A stretch of 64,000 nucleotides of DNA from Porcincola intestinalis (GCF_009696445.1 NZ_VULZ01000003.1:62001-126000), one strand, 5' to 3'; positions 26,243-35,956 are shown, counted from the first letter of the stretch. Notes: generated by a model not told the origin, from the sequence alone. Program-made: numbers and translations.

Positions 26243-27544
26243 TTAGTCTGCCTCATTCTCGAACCGGACAGCGATAGAGTTGGCATGTGCTGTCAGCTGC
26301 TCTGCCTTCGCAAATGTCTCGATATCCTTGTGTACCTTCCGGAGGGCTTCCTCGGAGTAATAGACAATGCTGGACTTTTTGACAAAGTCATCCACGGACA
26401 GCGGACTGAAGAAGCGTGCTGTACCGCCCGTCGGCAGGATGTGGTTCGGCCCTGCAAAATAATCTCCGAGCGGTTCTGAGGAATACGGTCCGAGGAAGAT
26501 GGCCCCTGCATTGTGGACGCGCGTCATCGTATCAAATGGATTCGAAGTGACAATCTCCAGGTGCTCCGGGGCAATCGCGTCGACCGTTTCAATACCCTCC
26601 TGCAGGCTGTCCACAACAAGAATATATCCATGATTCTCGATGGATTCCCCTGCAATCTGCGCTCTGGAAAGCACCTTCAGGAACCCGTCAGTCTGCTCCG
26701 AGACCTGCTCCGCCAGCTTCACGCTTGTCGTGACCAGGATGGCGGAAGCCATCTCATCATGCTCCGCCTGGCTCAGCAGATCCGCAGCGACAAAGCGCGC
26801 GTTTGCTGTCTCATCTGCCAGGACAACGATCTCACTGGGTCCGGCAATTGAATCGATGCCGACCTGGCCGTACACAGACTTTTTCGCAAGCGCGACAAAG
26901 ATGTTGCCGGGTCCGACGATCTTGTCTACCCTCGGAACCGTCTCCGTCCCGTAGGCAAGCGCAGCGACCGCCTGCGCGCCGCCGACCTTGAAGATCACGT
27001 CCGCACCGGCCTCATGCGCCGCAACCAGGGTATTTGGGCTGATTTTTCCATCCTTCCCCGGCGGCGTCACCATGACGATCTGGGACACGCCCGCCACCTT
27101 CGCCGGCACGATATTCATCAGGACGGACGACGGATAGACCGCCTTCCCGCCCGGCACATAAACACCGACTCTTCTCAGGGGCAGGACCTTCTGACCGAGC
27201 AGAACGCCGTCCTCGCGGGTATCAAACCAGCTGTTCCGCTTCTGTTTTTCGTGAAAGGCCCGGATGTTTTCAAGCGCTTTCCGGATGACACGCAGAAGCC
27301 CCTGCGAGACCTCGCTGTACGCTTCCCCGATCTCCGCATCGGATACACGGACTGTATCCGGCGTCAGCTTCACATGGTCAAATTTCTCCGTATTTCCGAA
27401 AAGGGCCTCATCTCCGTTCGTCCTGACCTGCTCCACAATCTCCCGGACAGAAGCCTCGTACGCCCCATAATCCGTACGGTTCCGGCTGAGAAGATTTCCA
27501 AGCACCTCACGCCTCGTCTTTTCATCCAGTCTGACAATTCTCAT
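26243..27544 (-). CDS. hisD: Histidinol dehydrogenase
   Basis: HisD oxidises L-histidinol to histidine in two NAD-dependent steps. The 433-residue length is normal. Seen are the nucleotide-binding region VGVYVPGGKAVYPSS near residue 118, the GPGNIFVALAKK segment, IAGPSEIVVLAD, LLSQAEHDEMA with a zinc ligand, and DAIAPEHLEIVT with the catalytic Glu-His pair. The ATG at 27544 lies nine bases after AGGAGG; an upstream in-frame extension lacks a ribosome site. It is the third gene of the operon, 96 bp after hisG. Confidence 0.97.
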   Translation of the reverse strand: MRIVRLDEKTRREVLGNLLSRNRTDYGAYEASVREIVEQVRTNGDEALFGNTEKFDHVKLTPDTVRVSDAEIGEAYSEVSQGLLRVIRKALENIRAFHEKQKRNSWFDTREDGVLLGQKVLPLRRVGVYVPGGKAVYPSSVLMNIVPAKVAGVSQIVMVTPPGKDGKISPNTLVAAHEAGADVIFKVGGAQAVAALAYGTETVPRVDKIVGPGNIFVALAKKSVYGQVGIDSIAGPSEIVVLADETANARFVAADLLSQAEHDEMASAILVTTSVKLAEQVSEQTDGFLKVLSRAQIAGESIENHGYILVVDSLQEGIETVDAIAPEHLEIVTSNPFDTMTRVHNAGAIFLGPYSSEPLGDYFAGPNHILPTGGTARFFSPLSVDDFVKKSSIVYYSEEALRKVHKDIETFAKAEQLTAHANSIAVRFENEAD

Positions 27545-27640
27545 GATCCCGTTCCTCCTGAGCAGCAGTTTCTCCGCTTCCGCCTGCTGCATGCATCTGA
27601 CCGCCCGGCCTGTGTCGTCTGAATTCCTTCTGCCGACGGA

Positions 27641-28321
27641 TCAGGAATCCTGAGCTGAAGACATCCGCTCCTTCTCCTGTTCCCTGGTGAGTACCTCGTT
27701 CATATCCCTGAGAAGCGCGGTGATCCGCTCATTTTCCATCCGCATGCTGACCGGGTTCACAACCACTCTTGCAGAGAGCGGACAGACTTCCTCGAGCACT
27801 TTCAGTCCATTGGATTTCAGCGTCGATCCAGTCTCGACAATATCGACAATCACCTCCGAGAGTCCGACAATCGGCGCCAGCTCGATGGAGCCGTTCAGCT
27901 TGATGATCTCGACCGTCTGGTTCTTCGTCTCATTAAAGTAATCTCTCGCAATCTTCGGATATTTCGTCGCCACCCGGATCTGCTGCTGTCCGTTCAGAAG
28001 CTTCCCCGCACTCTCGGGGCCTGCCACGCACATCCGGCACTTCCCGAAGCCCAGATCCAGCACCTCATAGATCTTACGGTCCTCCTCCATGATCGTATCC
28101 TCGCCGACCACACCAATATCCGCCGCCCCGTACTCCACGTATGTCGGCACATCCGGACCCTTTGAGAGGAAAAAACGGAGCCTGCGTGCCTCATCTGTAA
28201 AGATGAGCTTGCGTGTAGACGGGTCATTCATTTCCTCACAGCTGATTCCAATCTGCTCCAGAAGCTTCATCGTCTGCTTCGCGAGCCGCCCCTTTGTGAG
28301 AGCGATTGTCAGATACCTCAT
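27641..28321 (-). CDS. hisG: ATP phosphoribosyltransferase, short catalytic form
   Basis: HisG joins ATP and PRPP, the first and regulated step of histidine synthesis. At 226 residues this is the short form, which lacks the C-terminal histidine-binding domain and works only in a complex with HisZ, encoded just upstream. [13 protein letters not shown] opens the protein, [10 protein letters not shown] follows, and the PRPP-binding loop is [20 protein letters not shown] lies just before two adjacent ATGs; the second, at 28321, has the better spacing. The gene begins 23 bp after hisZ ends. Confidence 0.97.
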   Translation of the reverse strand: MRYLTIALTKGRLAKQTMKLLEQIGISCEEMNDPSTRKLIFTDEARRLRFFLSKGPDVPTYVEYGAADIGVVGEDTIMEEDRKIYEVLDLGFGKCRMCVAGPESAGKLLNGQQQIRVATKYPKIARDYFNETKNQTVEIIKLNGSIELAPIVGLSEVIVDIVETGSTLKSNGLKVLEEVCPLSARVVVNPVSMRMENERITALLRDMNEVLTREQEKERMSSAQDS

Positions 28322-28344
28322 CATTTCTCCTCCAGCGCTGACCA

Positions 28345-29538
28345 TTATTCTACCACAATCACAGACGCATAGCCGCCTTCCTCACGCAGCCGCTCCGGCA
28401 GACGCGCGGGATCATCCCCGCCTCTGAGACAGGAAAGGCTGCAGAGTTCCGTGTACTTTCCCTGTGCCCGGTAGGTCACCGCTTTCTTCAGCGCCTCCTT
28501 CCTGCAATTTTCCGCGTACAGGATCAGATAACGCTCGTGCTCTGGCAGAATATCGATTTTCTGCCTGCTAAGTGCGTTCATCAGCTGGCTCACGACAATC
28601 ACAAATCCGACAGACGGCGTATCCTTTCCGAAATGAGACAGAAGGCCGTCGTACCGGCCGCCCTTGACAACAGCCTCGCCGGTTCCGTAGGTGTACCCTC
28701 TGAAAATGATGCCCGTATAGTACATGTACGCTGAGAGCATCCCGAAATCAAAGGAGACGGCATCCTGAACCCCGTAGACCTGCAGAAGGTCGCGAACCTC
28801 CATCAGCCTCCTGACAGCCTCCTGCGCCTTCAGCCCCTCTGAGAGCTCATATGCCCGCTGCAGTGCGCCGTCGCCATTCAGGTCAGGAAGGGTCACAAGA
28901 AGCTCCCGCATCCCTTCATCGATCTTCTTGTCCGACAGAAGCTTCCGAATTCCGAAGGTATTGTGGTTGTGCATCAGATTCCGGAGCTTTGTTTCCGTGT
29001 CCTCGTCAAGTCCTGCCTCACGCACAAGGCTCTCGAAAAATCCGGCATGTCCGACACTGATCTGAAAATCGCTCAGTCCGGACGCCGTCAGCGCTTCCGC
29101 AGCCATCGCGATCACCTCCGCGTCACCGTCTGCGGAGCCTTCTCCGATCAGCTCGGCTCCCATCTGGGTGGATTCCTTGAGCCTGCCCTGAAGCCCCTGG
29201 TAATTCACGAAGGTATTCCCCTGATAGGAAAGCCGCGCCGGCTTCATGTTCTGACTGAAGTACCGGCTCCAGGCTCTCGCGATTGAAGGTGTGAAATCAG
29301 GGCGGAGTACCAGCGTATGCCCCTCCCTGTCAAAGAACTTGTATAAGTCCTTCGAGGGGATCGTCCCGACATCGCTCCCGAACACATCGAAGAACTCGAA
29401 AGTCGGGGTCTCGATGTCCTGGTATCCATAGGAAGCCAGAACCCCATGGAGCCGTTTCTCAAGAATCTTTTTTTTCGCACATTCCTCCCCGTAGATATCT
29501 CTCACGCCCTCCGGCGTATGAAGGATTTTCTGATTCAT
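28345..29538 (-). CDS. hisZ: ATP phosphoribosyltransferase regulatory subunit
   Basis: HisZ is a catalytically dead histidyl-tRNA synthetase paralogue that binds short HisG and mediates histidine feedback. The 397-residue protein opens with [14 protein letters not shown]. It has the class II motif-2-like [13 protein letters not shown] and the late GGRYDGLL, and ends with a degenerate HisRS-like C-terminal region. Because the short HisG follows at once, HisZ is a better call than HisS. The start at 29538 follows GAGGAG at about ten bases; the upstream ATG at 29613 has no good site. It is the first gene of the operon. Confidence 0.93.
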   Translation of the reverse strand: MNQKILHTPEGVRDIYGEECAKKKILEKRLHGVLASYGYQDIETPTFEFFDVFGSDVGTIPSKDLYKFFDREGHTLVLRPDFTPSIARAWSRYFSQNMKPARLSYQGNTFVNYQGLQGRLKESTQMGAELIGEGSADGDAEVIAMAAEALTASGLSDFQISVGHAGFFESLVREAGLDEDTETKLRNLMHNHNTFGIRKLLSDKKIDEGMRELLVTLPDLNGDGALQRAYELSEGLKAQEAVRRLMEVRDLLQVYGVQDAVSFDFGMLSAYMYYTGIIFRGYTYGTGEAVVKGGRYDGLLSHFGKDTPSVGFVIVVSQLMNALSRQKIDILPEHERYLILYAENCRKEALKKAVTYRAQGKYTELCSLSCLRGGDDPARLPERLREEGGYASVIVVE

Positions 29539-29669
29539 CTCCGCTTTCTCCTCGCTTCCGGTATTCCAGACGGTTCCTGAACCTGGAGTCCGGTTCTCCA
29601 GCCACCGGTTCATCTTTGAATAATTTACTATGCTATCACTTTACTTCGCTAAAGCGCCGCATGGGTCTG

Positions 29670-29698
29670 ATTGTACTAAGGTTCCTTCCTGCTGTCAA
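29670..29698 (-). promoter_or_regulatory. Promoter of the his-leuA operon
   Basis: TTGACA and TACAAT are 17 bp apart on the minus strand, overlapping the last codons of recU. The predicted leader to hisZ is about 125 nt and contains a small stem CTGGAG-AACCGGA-CTCCAG; no T-box features are seen. Confidence 0.75.
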
Positions 29699-30246
29699 GG
29701 GGAGCAGGCCTCCTCTCTCCCGTCCAGATCGAGTTGAAGGGCGTCAAGATACGGAAGCAGGAACCCGTGCCGGTTCGGCCAGATCCGATACCGGGTGTCG
29801 ATTTCATTGAAGGGAATCGACTTTCGTCCTCCCGCCTCCTTCCTGTCCCAGGCTTTCTTCAGGTCGCAGAACGGCATATAGTAAAACTCATCCCGCCCCG
29901 AATAATAAATCACCAGAAACGAAATGCCTCTCTGTCTCTCGAAGGCTTCCATGAACCGTACCTGATGCTCATGGACGTTCTGCAGGCTGAAGGTATCCGT
30001 CTTGCTTTCCTTTGCATCAAAGCAGACCGGAATTCCCTGCACGGCACCGATATAGTCGACGGTGCTCTTCTGGTCAAAGTATGCCAGTGTGATGTGGCGG
30101 GTCTCCTTATCGAAATTGATCGGCGTGATCGGTGTCGGAATCTTCTGGACCAGCGCCAGATGTTTTTCCTGATACTGTTCATTGGTCCGGTTGAGCAGTT
30201 CCTCAAGCGTACTGCCCCGGAGCCCTCTTGACTGCCAGGTTGCCAT
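29695..30246 (-). CDS. recU: Holliday junction resolvase RecU
   Basis: RecU is the Gram-positive resolvase that cuts four-way junctions in recombination and chromosome segregation. The 183-residue protein shows the nuclease-fold core: STVDYIGAVQGIPVCFDAKE, with metal-binding Asp and the Asp-x-Lys pair, an earlier LEELLNRTNEQY helix, and GISFLVIYYSGRDEFYYMPF. Its ATG follows the rluA stop directly (TAAATG) and uses a GGGGGAGGG site inside that gene, so the two are translationally coupled. The his promoter overlaps its 3' end. Confidence 0.94.
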   Translation of the reverse strand: MATWQSRGLRGSTLEELLNRTNEQYQEKHLALVQKIPTPITPINFDKETRHITLAYFDQKSTVDYIGAVQGIPVCFDAKESKTDTFSLQNVHEHQVRFMEAFERQRGISFLVIYYSGRDEFYYMPFCDLKKAWDRKEAGGRKSIPFNEIDTRYRIWPNRHGFLLPYLDALQLDLDGREEACSP

Positions 30247-31479
30247 TTATCCCTCCCCCATGACCCTCCGGAAATCCGCCGGAAGCGGTGCCGTGAAGGT
30301 TCTGCCCGAAAGCTTCTCCAGAGGCGGATCCATCACGGGAAATGTCAGTCTCCCGGCATGAAGAAGCTGTCTTCTGACACTGAACCTTCTGGCCAGATAT
30401 GCATTCACGCCAGCGTCTCCATACTTCGGGTCCCCGGCTACCGGGTGTCCGACCGATGCCAGATGCGCCCGGATCTGGTGGCTGCGTCCCGTCAGAAGGT
30501 CGACATCCAGAAGCGTCAGCACAGGCTGGCGCTTCTGAAAGCCGGTCCCATCTGACCTGCCAGTGCACTCTCTTCCGGCAAATGCCCCGGGTGTCTTCGT
30601 CAGACAGACCGCCTGCTCCGGCGTATAGCTGGTCCGGATTCGCTGTGCGCCTTTTTCCTCCCGGTCCAGGATCCGGACCGTGTTTGTACGCGCATCCTTG
30701 ACGAGCCATCCATCAATTTTCTGACCGCTCTTCACTTCCCCGCAGACCAGCGCCTGATAGTGCTTGCTGACCGCGCGGTCCCGAAAGAGAGCGGACAGTG
30801 CCTGCAGTCCACGCACGGTTTTACCGATTGCGACAATCCCGCTTGTATTCCGGTCAAGACGGTTGCAGACTGAAGGCCGGACCGTCTGAAGCTCCCTCTG
30901 TGTGATCGCTCCTTCCCTCAGCAGGTAACCGATCGCGTACTCGTTGAGCGATAAATCTTCCGGCTTTGCCTTCTGTGTCAGCATTCCGGCCGGCTTGCTG
31001 ACCAGAAGCACATGTTCATCCTCATACAGGATCCGGACGGAAGAAGGAAAGGTTGGAAATGGCAAGGCTATCTCTCTCTGCTCTCTGCCTCCCCTTCCCG
31101 ACACTTTCCGGCCAGGCGCTTCCCCGCCAGGCGCTTTCCCGCCCGACACTTCACTGCCAGGCGCGTCCCTGCCCGGCGCTCCATTTTCCAAAGCGTAAGG
31201 CTTCTCTGCGGGAAGTGCCCGGTTCCTGCCGGGAACCGCCTCAACGCCCGGAACAGCCCCGCCGCAGAGCTTCTCCAGTGTTTCCTCGGCGAAATAAAGG
31301 CGGACCATATCGCCCGCCTCCAGTTTTTCATTTCCATGCGCCTTATGACCATTCAGCGTGATATTTTTCTTCCGGAGCATCTTGTAGATGAATCCGGCAT
31401 GCGCCTCTCTGAGGGAGCGCTCCAGAAAATGATCCAGCCGCATACCTGCCTGAAGGGCAGTCATCACGATCTCTCTCAT
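30247..31479 (-). CDS. RluA-family pseudouridine synthase with an S4 domain and a repeat insert
   Basis: This enzyme isomerises uridine in rRNA or tRNA. Residues of about 12-65 form an S4 RNA-binding domain (RLDHFLERSLREAH). The catalytic core has VRILYEDEHVLLVSKPAG and VCNRLDRNTSG with the catalytic Asp, and GRSHQIRAHLASVGHPVAGDPKYGD near the C-terminus. Between S4 and core lies an extra low-complexity insert of about 60 residues with pentapeptide repeats. At 410 residues it is longer than typical RluC/RluD (about 300-320), mostly because of this insert. It is in an operon with ygiQ, a membrane protein gene and recU. The target uridine cannot be inferred. Confidence 0.93.
   Translation of the reverse strand: MREIVMTALQAGMRLDHFLERSLREAHAGFIYKMLRKKNITLNGHKAHGNEKLEAGDMVRLYFAEETLEKLCGGAVPGVEAVPGRNRALPAEKPYALENGAPGRDAPGSEVSGGKAPGGEAPGRKVSGRGGREQREIALPFPTFPSSVRILYEDEHVLLVSKPAGMLTQKAKPEDLSLNEYAIGYLLREGAITQRELQTVRPSVCNRLDRNTSGIVAIGKTVRGLQALSALFRDRAVSKHYQALVCGEVKSGQKIDGWLVKDARTNTVRILDREEKGAQRIRTSYTPEQAVCLTKTPGAFAGRECTGRSDGTGFQKRQPVLTLLDVDLLTGRSHQIRAHLASVGHPVAGDPKYGDAGVNAYLARRFSVRRQLLHAGRLTFPVMDPPLEKLSGRTFTAPLPADFRRVMGEG
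31100..31180 (-). repeat. 15-bp coding repeats in the pseudouridine synthase insert
   Basis: About six 15-bp units encode degenerate pentapeptides (APGRD, APGSE, VSGGK, APGGE, APGRK, VSGRG) between the S4 domain and the catalytic core. Confidence 0.8.
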
Positions 31480-31500
31480 AGCTCTCCGTCCGGTCTGTTC

Positions 31501-32130
31501 TCAGACCGATATGTTCCGGATGACCCGCATAACCGCCTCATCCCGTGTTTCCCCTTCATGGACTGCGTCCGCCGCATGCTTCAGATTCGCCCGGTATTTG
31601 TCCGGATCCTGCGCCAGCGCCCGGATCCGGTCCCTGTACTGGTCAAGGTTCAGAAAAATATGAACATTCATCCCGTACAGCCCATTGCTGCTCAGAATCT
31701 TTTCGATATGCTTCTGCATGAACTCGAACAGCCCCCGGTTCGCGCTCGTGTAGGCTGCAACAAAACTGCCGCAGACAACAACCGCGTCCAGAGCAAGCCT
31801 GCCCTCCTCCGCGGTCACGCAGAGCTCATATCCCCGCACAAGATTTCCGGCGATCGTCTCCGTCGCCTCATACGCCTCCCGGGAAAATGGCTTCTGCAGA
31901 AGTGCCATGATCATGCTGACCGTCCACTTTGCCGCCGGAAGAATCCCGAGGATCGCAATGAGCGTGAACATATTTTTCCGGGTATGGTACCGGAAGATTC
32001 CTGTAAAATAAATCAGCAGTACAATGCCGTACATCAGGATGACAATCGCGATCCGCTTCTTCTTCTCCCAGGAAAAATATCCGTGCATCCCCTTTTCAGG
32101 ATGCCGCTTTCTCTGTTCCTTCTCCATCAT
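31501..32130 (-). CDS. Membrane protein of unknown function
   Basis: I do not recognise a named family for this 209-residue protein. It has a basic N-terminus and two close membrane helices (about residues 27-46 IAIVILMYGIVLLIYFTGIF, and 54-75). A soluble C-terminal domain of about 130 residues follows, with LALDAVVVCGSFVAAY and NVHIFLNLDQYRDRI. Its ATG overlaps the ygiQ stop codon (ATGA), so translation is coupled, and rluA follows by 21 bp. Conserved coupling with RNA-modification genes is visible here but gives no specific function. Confidence 0.75.
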   Translation of the reverse strand: MMEKEQRKRHPEKGMHGYFSWEKKKRIAIVILMYGIVLLIYFTGIFRYHTRKNMFTLIAILGILPAAKWTVSMIMALLQKPFSREAYEATETIAGNLVRGYELCVTAEEGRLALDAVVVCGSFVAAYTSANRGLFEFMQKHIEKILSSNGLYGMNVHIFLNLDQYRDRIRALAQDPDKYRANLKHAADAVHEGETRDEAVMRVIRNISV

Positions 32131-34232
32131 CTGCCCTGTCCTCTATATCCCTTCCGTCCTCTGTCCTTGTCCTCCGTCCTGCGCGTCTTCCAGCCTGCAG
32201 ACGCCGGTTTGTTTCCCTGATCCGGCCGTCTCCCGGGTTCCGGCCGGATCAGACACTTCGGTCCGTACCCGATCAGATCCTCTCGCCCGGTCAGATGAAG
32301 CGCTTCCTCGACAAGGCTGTGCAGCTTCGGGTTCTTATACTGCATCAGCGCCCGCTGCATGGCCTTCTCATGCGGATCCTTCGGCACATAGACCGGCTTC
32401 ATTGTCCTTGGATCAATCCCCGTCGCATACATGATGGTCGATACGGTGGACGGTGTCGGATAAAAATCCTGCACCTGCTCCGGCTGGTGGTGGATATCTC
32501 TGAGATACTCCGCCAGCTCCACCGCATCCTGGAGCGTACTGCCCGGGTGAGAACTGATCATATACGGGACCAGAAACTGGTTCATATGGCAGCTCTGATT
32601 CATCCTGTAATAGCGCTGCACAAACTGCCTGTAGACGCTGTTCTTCGGCTTGCCCATCATATAGAGCACCCGCTCCGACACATGCTCCGGAGCGACCTTC
32701 AGCTGCCCGGAAATATGATAGCTCACAAGCTCCCTCAGAAAGTCATCGTTTTTGTCCAGACACACGTAGTCAAACCGGACGCCGGAGCGCACAAACACCT
32801 TCCGGACACCCGGGATCGCCCTGAGTTTTTTCAGAAGGTTCGTGTAGGCCACATGGGACACCTCGAGATTCCGGCACGGCTCCGGCCAGAGACACTCACG
32901 GTTCGGGCAGACGCCCTTCGTCAGCTGCTTTCTGCAGGAAGGCTGGTGGAAATTCGCGGTCGGTCCTCCGACATCGTGGATGTACCCCTTGAACAGCGGA
33001 TCCTTTGTCATCCGCTCCGCCTCCGCCAGGATGGACTCGTCTGAGCGTGTCTGCACGATTCTGCCCTGGTGAAACGTCAGCGCGCAGAAGCTGCAGCCTC
33101 CGAAGCACCCCCTGTTTGAAATGATCGAGAACCGCACCTCCTCCAGCGCCGGGATTCCGCCCTCGCTGATGTAGTCCGGATGGTAGGTCCCCGCGTACGG
33201 AAGTGCGTAGACGTCGTCCATTTCCTGCTGCGTCAGCGGTTTCGCAGGCGGATTCTGGACCACCCAGACCGTTCCGTACGGCTCGACCAGGCGCATTCCG
33301 TTGAACGGATCCGTATTCTGCATCTGAATCCTGAAGCTTTTTGCCAGATTCAGCCTGTCCGCCTGGAGCTCCTCGTAGGATGGCAGCATCAGATAATCGA
33401 CAACATCCTCCTGCCGCTTTGTCTTATAGCAGGTTCCCGCGATAAAGGTAATATTGCTGATGTCAAGTCCGCTGTCCAGCGCATCCGCAATCTCAACGAT
33501 CGAGTGCTCGCCCATCCCGTAGGAGATCAGGTCTGCGCCGCAGTCCATCAGAAGCGACCGTCTGATTTTGTTCTCCCAGTAATCGTAATGCGCAAGCCGT
33601 CTCAGAGAAGCTTCGATACCGCCGGCGATGATGGGAACATCGCGAAAGACACTCCGGATCAGGTTGCAGTAAACCATGCAGGCACGATCCGGCCGTTTTC
33701 CACTTACGCCTCCCGGTGTGTACGCATCCTCATGCCGGCGCTTTTTAAAGACGGTGTAATGATTCACCATCGAGTCCATGTTTCCGGCTGATACCAGAAA
33801 GCCCAGCCTCGGACGTCCCAGCACGGTCACCGACTCCGGATTCTTCCAGTCCGGCTGCGCAATGATGCCGACACTGTAGCCATGCGCCTCCAGCACTCTG
33901 GAGATGATGGCAGCCCCGAAGGAGGGATGATCCACATAGGCATCGCCTGTCACATAGACAAAATCCAGCTGCCGGATTCCGCGCGCCTCCATGTCCGCTC
34001 TGGAAACCGGAAGGAACCGCTCTCTCGGAATATCCCCTTGGGGGACATGTGCACGCGATGCATGCCGGCTCGCAGTCTCTTCTACGCGTCTTTTCAAAGA
34101 AGCCGCTCCCGGCCCTCCGGTATGCCGCTGTCCGTCCCCGGACTTTCCGTCATTCATCCTCCCGCTTCCTGCAAGATACTTCGCTCTGCTTTCTGGCTTT
34201 TCCATGATTCTGCTTCCCCGGCCCTGGTTCAT
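32127..34232 (-). CDS. ygiQ: YgiQ-family radical SAM protein
   Basis: This 701-residue protein has the cluster-binding motif CFGGCSFC (Cys-x3-Cys-x2-Cys) near residue 378. Family features surround it: QLDFVYVTGDAYVDHPSFG, GRPRLGFLVSAGNMDSMVNHY, IIAGGIEASLRR and DVGGPTANFH. An extra cysteine-rich segment (GVCPNRECLWPEPC) lies after the radical SAM core. The reaction of YgiQ proteins is not established. The first 65 residues are low-complexity and vary within the family. AAGGAGGG just before 34232 supports the start. It leads the group ygiQ, membrane protein, rluA, recU. Confidence 0.93.
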   Translation of the reverse strand: MNQGRGSRIMEKPESRAKYLAGSGRMNDGKSGDGQRHTGGPGAASLKRRVEETASRHASRAHVPQGDIPRERFLPVSRADMEARGIRQLDFVYVTGDAYVDHPSFGAAIISRVLEAHGYSVGIIAQPDWKNPESVTVLGRPRLGFLVSAGNMDSMVNHYTVFKKRRHEDAYTPGGVSGKRPDRACMVYCNLIRSVFRDVPIIAGGIEASLRRLAHYDYWENKIRRSLLMDCGADLISYGMGEHSIVEIADALDSGLDISNITFIAGTCYKTKRQEDVVDYLMLPSYEELQADRLNLAKSFRIQMQNTDPFNGMRLVEPYGTVWVVQNPPAKPLTQQEMDDVYALPYAGTYHPDYISEGGIPALEEVRFSIISNRGCFGGCSFCALTFHQGRIVQTRSDESILAEAERMTKDPLFKGYIHDVGGPTANFHQPSCRKQLTKGVCPNRECLWPEPCRNLEVSHVAYTNLLKKLRAIPGVRKVFVRSGVRFDYVCLDKNDDFLRELVSYHISGQLKVAPEHVSERVLYMMGKPKNSVYRQFVQRYYRMNQSCHMNQFLVPYMISSHPGSTLQDAVELAEYLRDIHHQPEQVQDFYPTPSTVSTIMYATGIDPRTMKPVYVPKDPHEKAMQRALMQYKNPKLHSLVEEALHLTGREDLIGYGPKCLIRPEPGRRPDQGNKPASAGWKTRRTEDKDRGRKGYRGQGR

Positions 34233-34319
34233 GGTCCCTCCTTCCCTCCTTACTTCCTGCCTTTCTTCCGAAAACCCGTTTTCTTCCTGTCAGAACCTGT
34301 CTGTTTCGGACAGCCTTCT

Positions 34320-34997
34320 TTACAGCAGAAGCTCCCTGAAATCTTCGATAAAAAAGTCACAGACCTCCACAAGCTCTGCCCTCCGATCCTCTGAGTATGC
34401 ATCCGCCACGCCGCAGACAGTCATCCCGGCCCGTTTTCCGGCAATTGCACCGCTTATGACATCTTCAAAAACGATGGACCGGGCGGGTATTACATCGATT
34501 TGCCTTGCCGCTTCCAGATAAATATCCGGGCTTGGCTTTCCTTTTCCGACATCGTCCGCAGTCAGGATCCGATCGAACAGCCCAAGCACATCATTTGCCT
34601 GAAGAGCTGTTTCCGCCAGTCTCCTTGAATTGCTGGTGCAGATCGCAAGCTTCACACCCTCCCTGCGCATGGTCTCCAGCAGCTGCCTGGCCCCTGCCTT
34701 GAGCGGGACCTTCGTCCTGTATCGCTCATACGCCATCTGGTTCCAGTCCTCCTGCATCTGTTCCAGCGAATCTGGAATCCGGAACCGCATTTTGAAGAGC
34801 TCTGCGGTCTCCGACATGCTGAGTCCCTCGATGTCTCTCTGCAGCGCCCGTATATCACAGCCCTCAGCGCCTGAAAAGCGTGACAAATACTCAAGATCGA
34901 TGTCTGTCCACATCCACATGGAATCCACCAGCGTCCCGTCCAGGTCAAACAGGGCTGCACTCTTATCCTTCAGAATCCTGCTGTCTGTCCTCTTCAC
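34320..34997 (-). CDS. HAD-superfamily phosphatase, beta-phosphoglucomutase-like
   Basis: This 225-residue HAD protein has motif I ALFDLDGTLVDS near residue 16 (nucleophile and acid Asp). Motif II is ICTSNS, the motif III Lys is in GKGKPSPDIY, and motif IV is VFEDVISG. A helical cap lies between motifs I and II. The layout matches subfamily IA phosphatases and beta-phosphoglucomutases; the substrate cannot be read. The start is a GTG at 34997 overlapping the TGA of the pseudouridine synthase gene, with GGAGGAACC in front, so the pair is translationally coupled. Confidence 0.88.
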   Translation of the reverse strand: MKRTDSRILKDKSAALFDLDGTLVDSMWMWTDIDLEYLSRFSGAEGCDIRALQRDIEGLSMSETAELFKMRFRIPDSLEQMQEDWNQMAYERYRTKVPLKAGARQLLETMRREGVKLAICTSNSRRLAETALQANDVLGLFDRILTADDVGKGKPSPDIYLEAARQIDVIPARSIVFEDVISGAIAGKRAGMTVCGVADAYSEDRRAELVEVCDFFIEDFRELLL

Positions 34998-35896
34998 GGT
35001 TCCTCCACCCTGACTGTATTTGCCTCCTCATACAGCTCCCTGAGTTCCCTGGCTGTCAGAGGCCTGTAAGCACCTGGCGCAAGCTCTCTGTCGAGCGTCA
35101 GACTTCCAATCGCGAGTCTCTTCAGGAAGATGACCTTCCCGCCGACTGTCTCAAACATCCGCTTCACCTGGTGGAACTTGCCCTCCCTCAGGGCGACTGC
35201 ACAGAGGCTCTGGCCTTCCCCGCAGCGGGAATAGTCCCCCAGTGTCAGACTTTCTGAGCAAATCTGCCGCATACGGAGCGACAGCCCGGACGGAAGCGCC
35301 TCCGTCTCTCTCTGCCCTGCACCTTCGCCGCTCTCCTTCTCTATACTCCAGAGAAAGTCTCCGTCAATTGAAAGCCGTCTCATAACCGCCGGGAGGGTCG
35401 GGTGCTTTTCTCCGATCTCCATCCCGCCGAGAAACATATCCTCGTGTGCTTTTGTCATCTCTCCCTCAACAACGGCAAAATAGATCTTCCAGACATGCCT
35501 GGATGGTGATATAAGCCTGTGTACCAGCATTCCATCGTTTGTCAGAAGAAGCAGACCTTCCGTATCTTTATCGAGGCGTCCCGCCGGGAACAGCTTCCGG
35601 GCATAGGGCTGTGCAATCAGGTCAAGCACCGTCCGGGCTCTCCTGTCCTCTGTCACGGAAAGTACCCCCTGCGGCTTATTCAACATCAGGTACACCATCC
35701 CTGCTGCCTTTACCTGTTTTCCACCGATCAGAATCTCATCGGAGGAAGGATTGATCTTCTGCTCCGGCCGGAGAGCAGTTATCCCGTTGACCTCTACAAG
35801 ACCGCTTTTGATTTTCTTCTTCACTTCGCTCCTGGTCATCTCCGACTCTCCGGATAAGAACCTGTCAAGCCTCATCATGCTATCGTTCTGCTGCAC
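34994..35896 (-). CDS. RsuA/RluB-family pseudouridine synthase
   Basis: This enzyme forms pseudouridine in rRNA, probably at 16S position 516 if it is a true RsuA. A short S4 domain opens the 300-residue protein (RLDRFLSGESEMTRSEVKKKI). The catalytic motif is AGRLDKDTEGLLLLTNDG near residue 105, and EGKFHQVKRMFETVG lies in the last third. There is a variable insert around residues 180-215. The frame starts at a GTG (35896) after AAGGGTG; ATGs at 35878 and 35875 are alternatives. It is coupled to the following HAD phosphatase by a GTGA overlap. Confidence 0.92.
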   Translation of the reverse strand: MQQNDSMMRLDRFLSGESEMTRSEVKKKIKSGLVEVNGITALRPEQKINPSSDEILIGGKQVKAAGMVYLMLNKPQGVLSVTEDRRARTVLDLIAQPYARKLFPAGRLDKDTEGLLLLTNDGMLVHRLISPSRHVWKIYFAVVEGEMTKAHEDMFLGGMEIGEKHPTLPAVMRRLSIDGDFLWSIEKESGEGAGQRETEALPSGLSLRMRQICSESLTLGDYSRCGEGQSLCAVALREGKFHQVKRMFETVGGKVIFLKRLAIGSLTLDRELAPGAYRPLTARELRELYEEANTVRVEEP

Positions 35897-35956
35897 TGTT
35901 TCACCCTTCCTGCCGAGCTGTCATATATTCCTTCAAGCCGCAGCCGTCTTTACAAC

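Noticed and set aside
28345-29538. Histidyl-tRNA synthetase
   Set aside because: The sequence is HisRS-like, but it directly precedes a short HisG and has a degenerate C-terminal part, so HisZ is the better call.
29539-29670. T-box leader before the histidine operon
   Set aside because: The leader is about 125 nt, and I see no T-box sequence, specifier loop or terminator/antiterminator pair.
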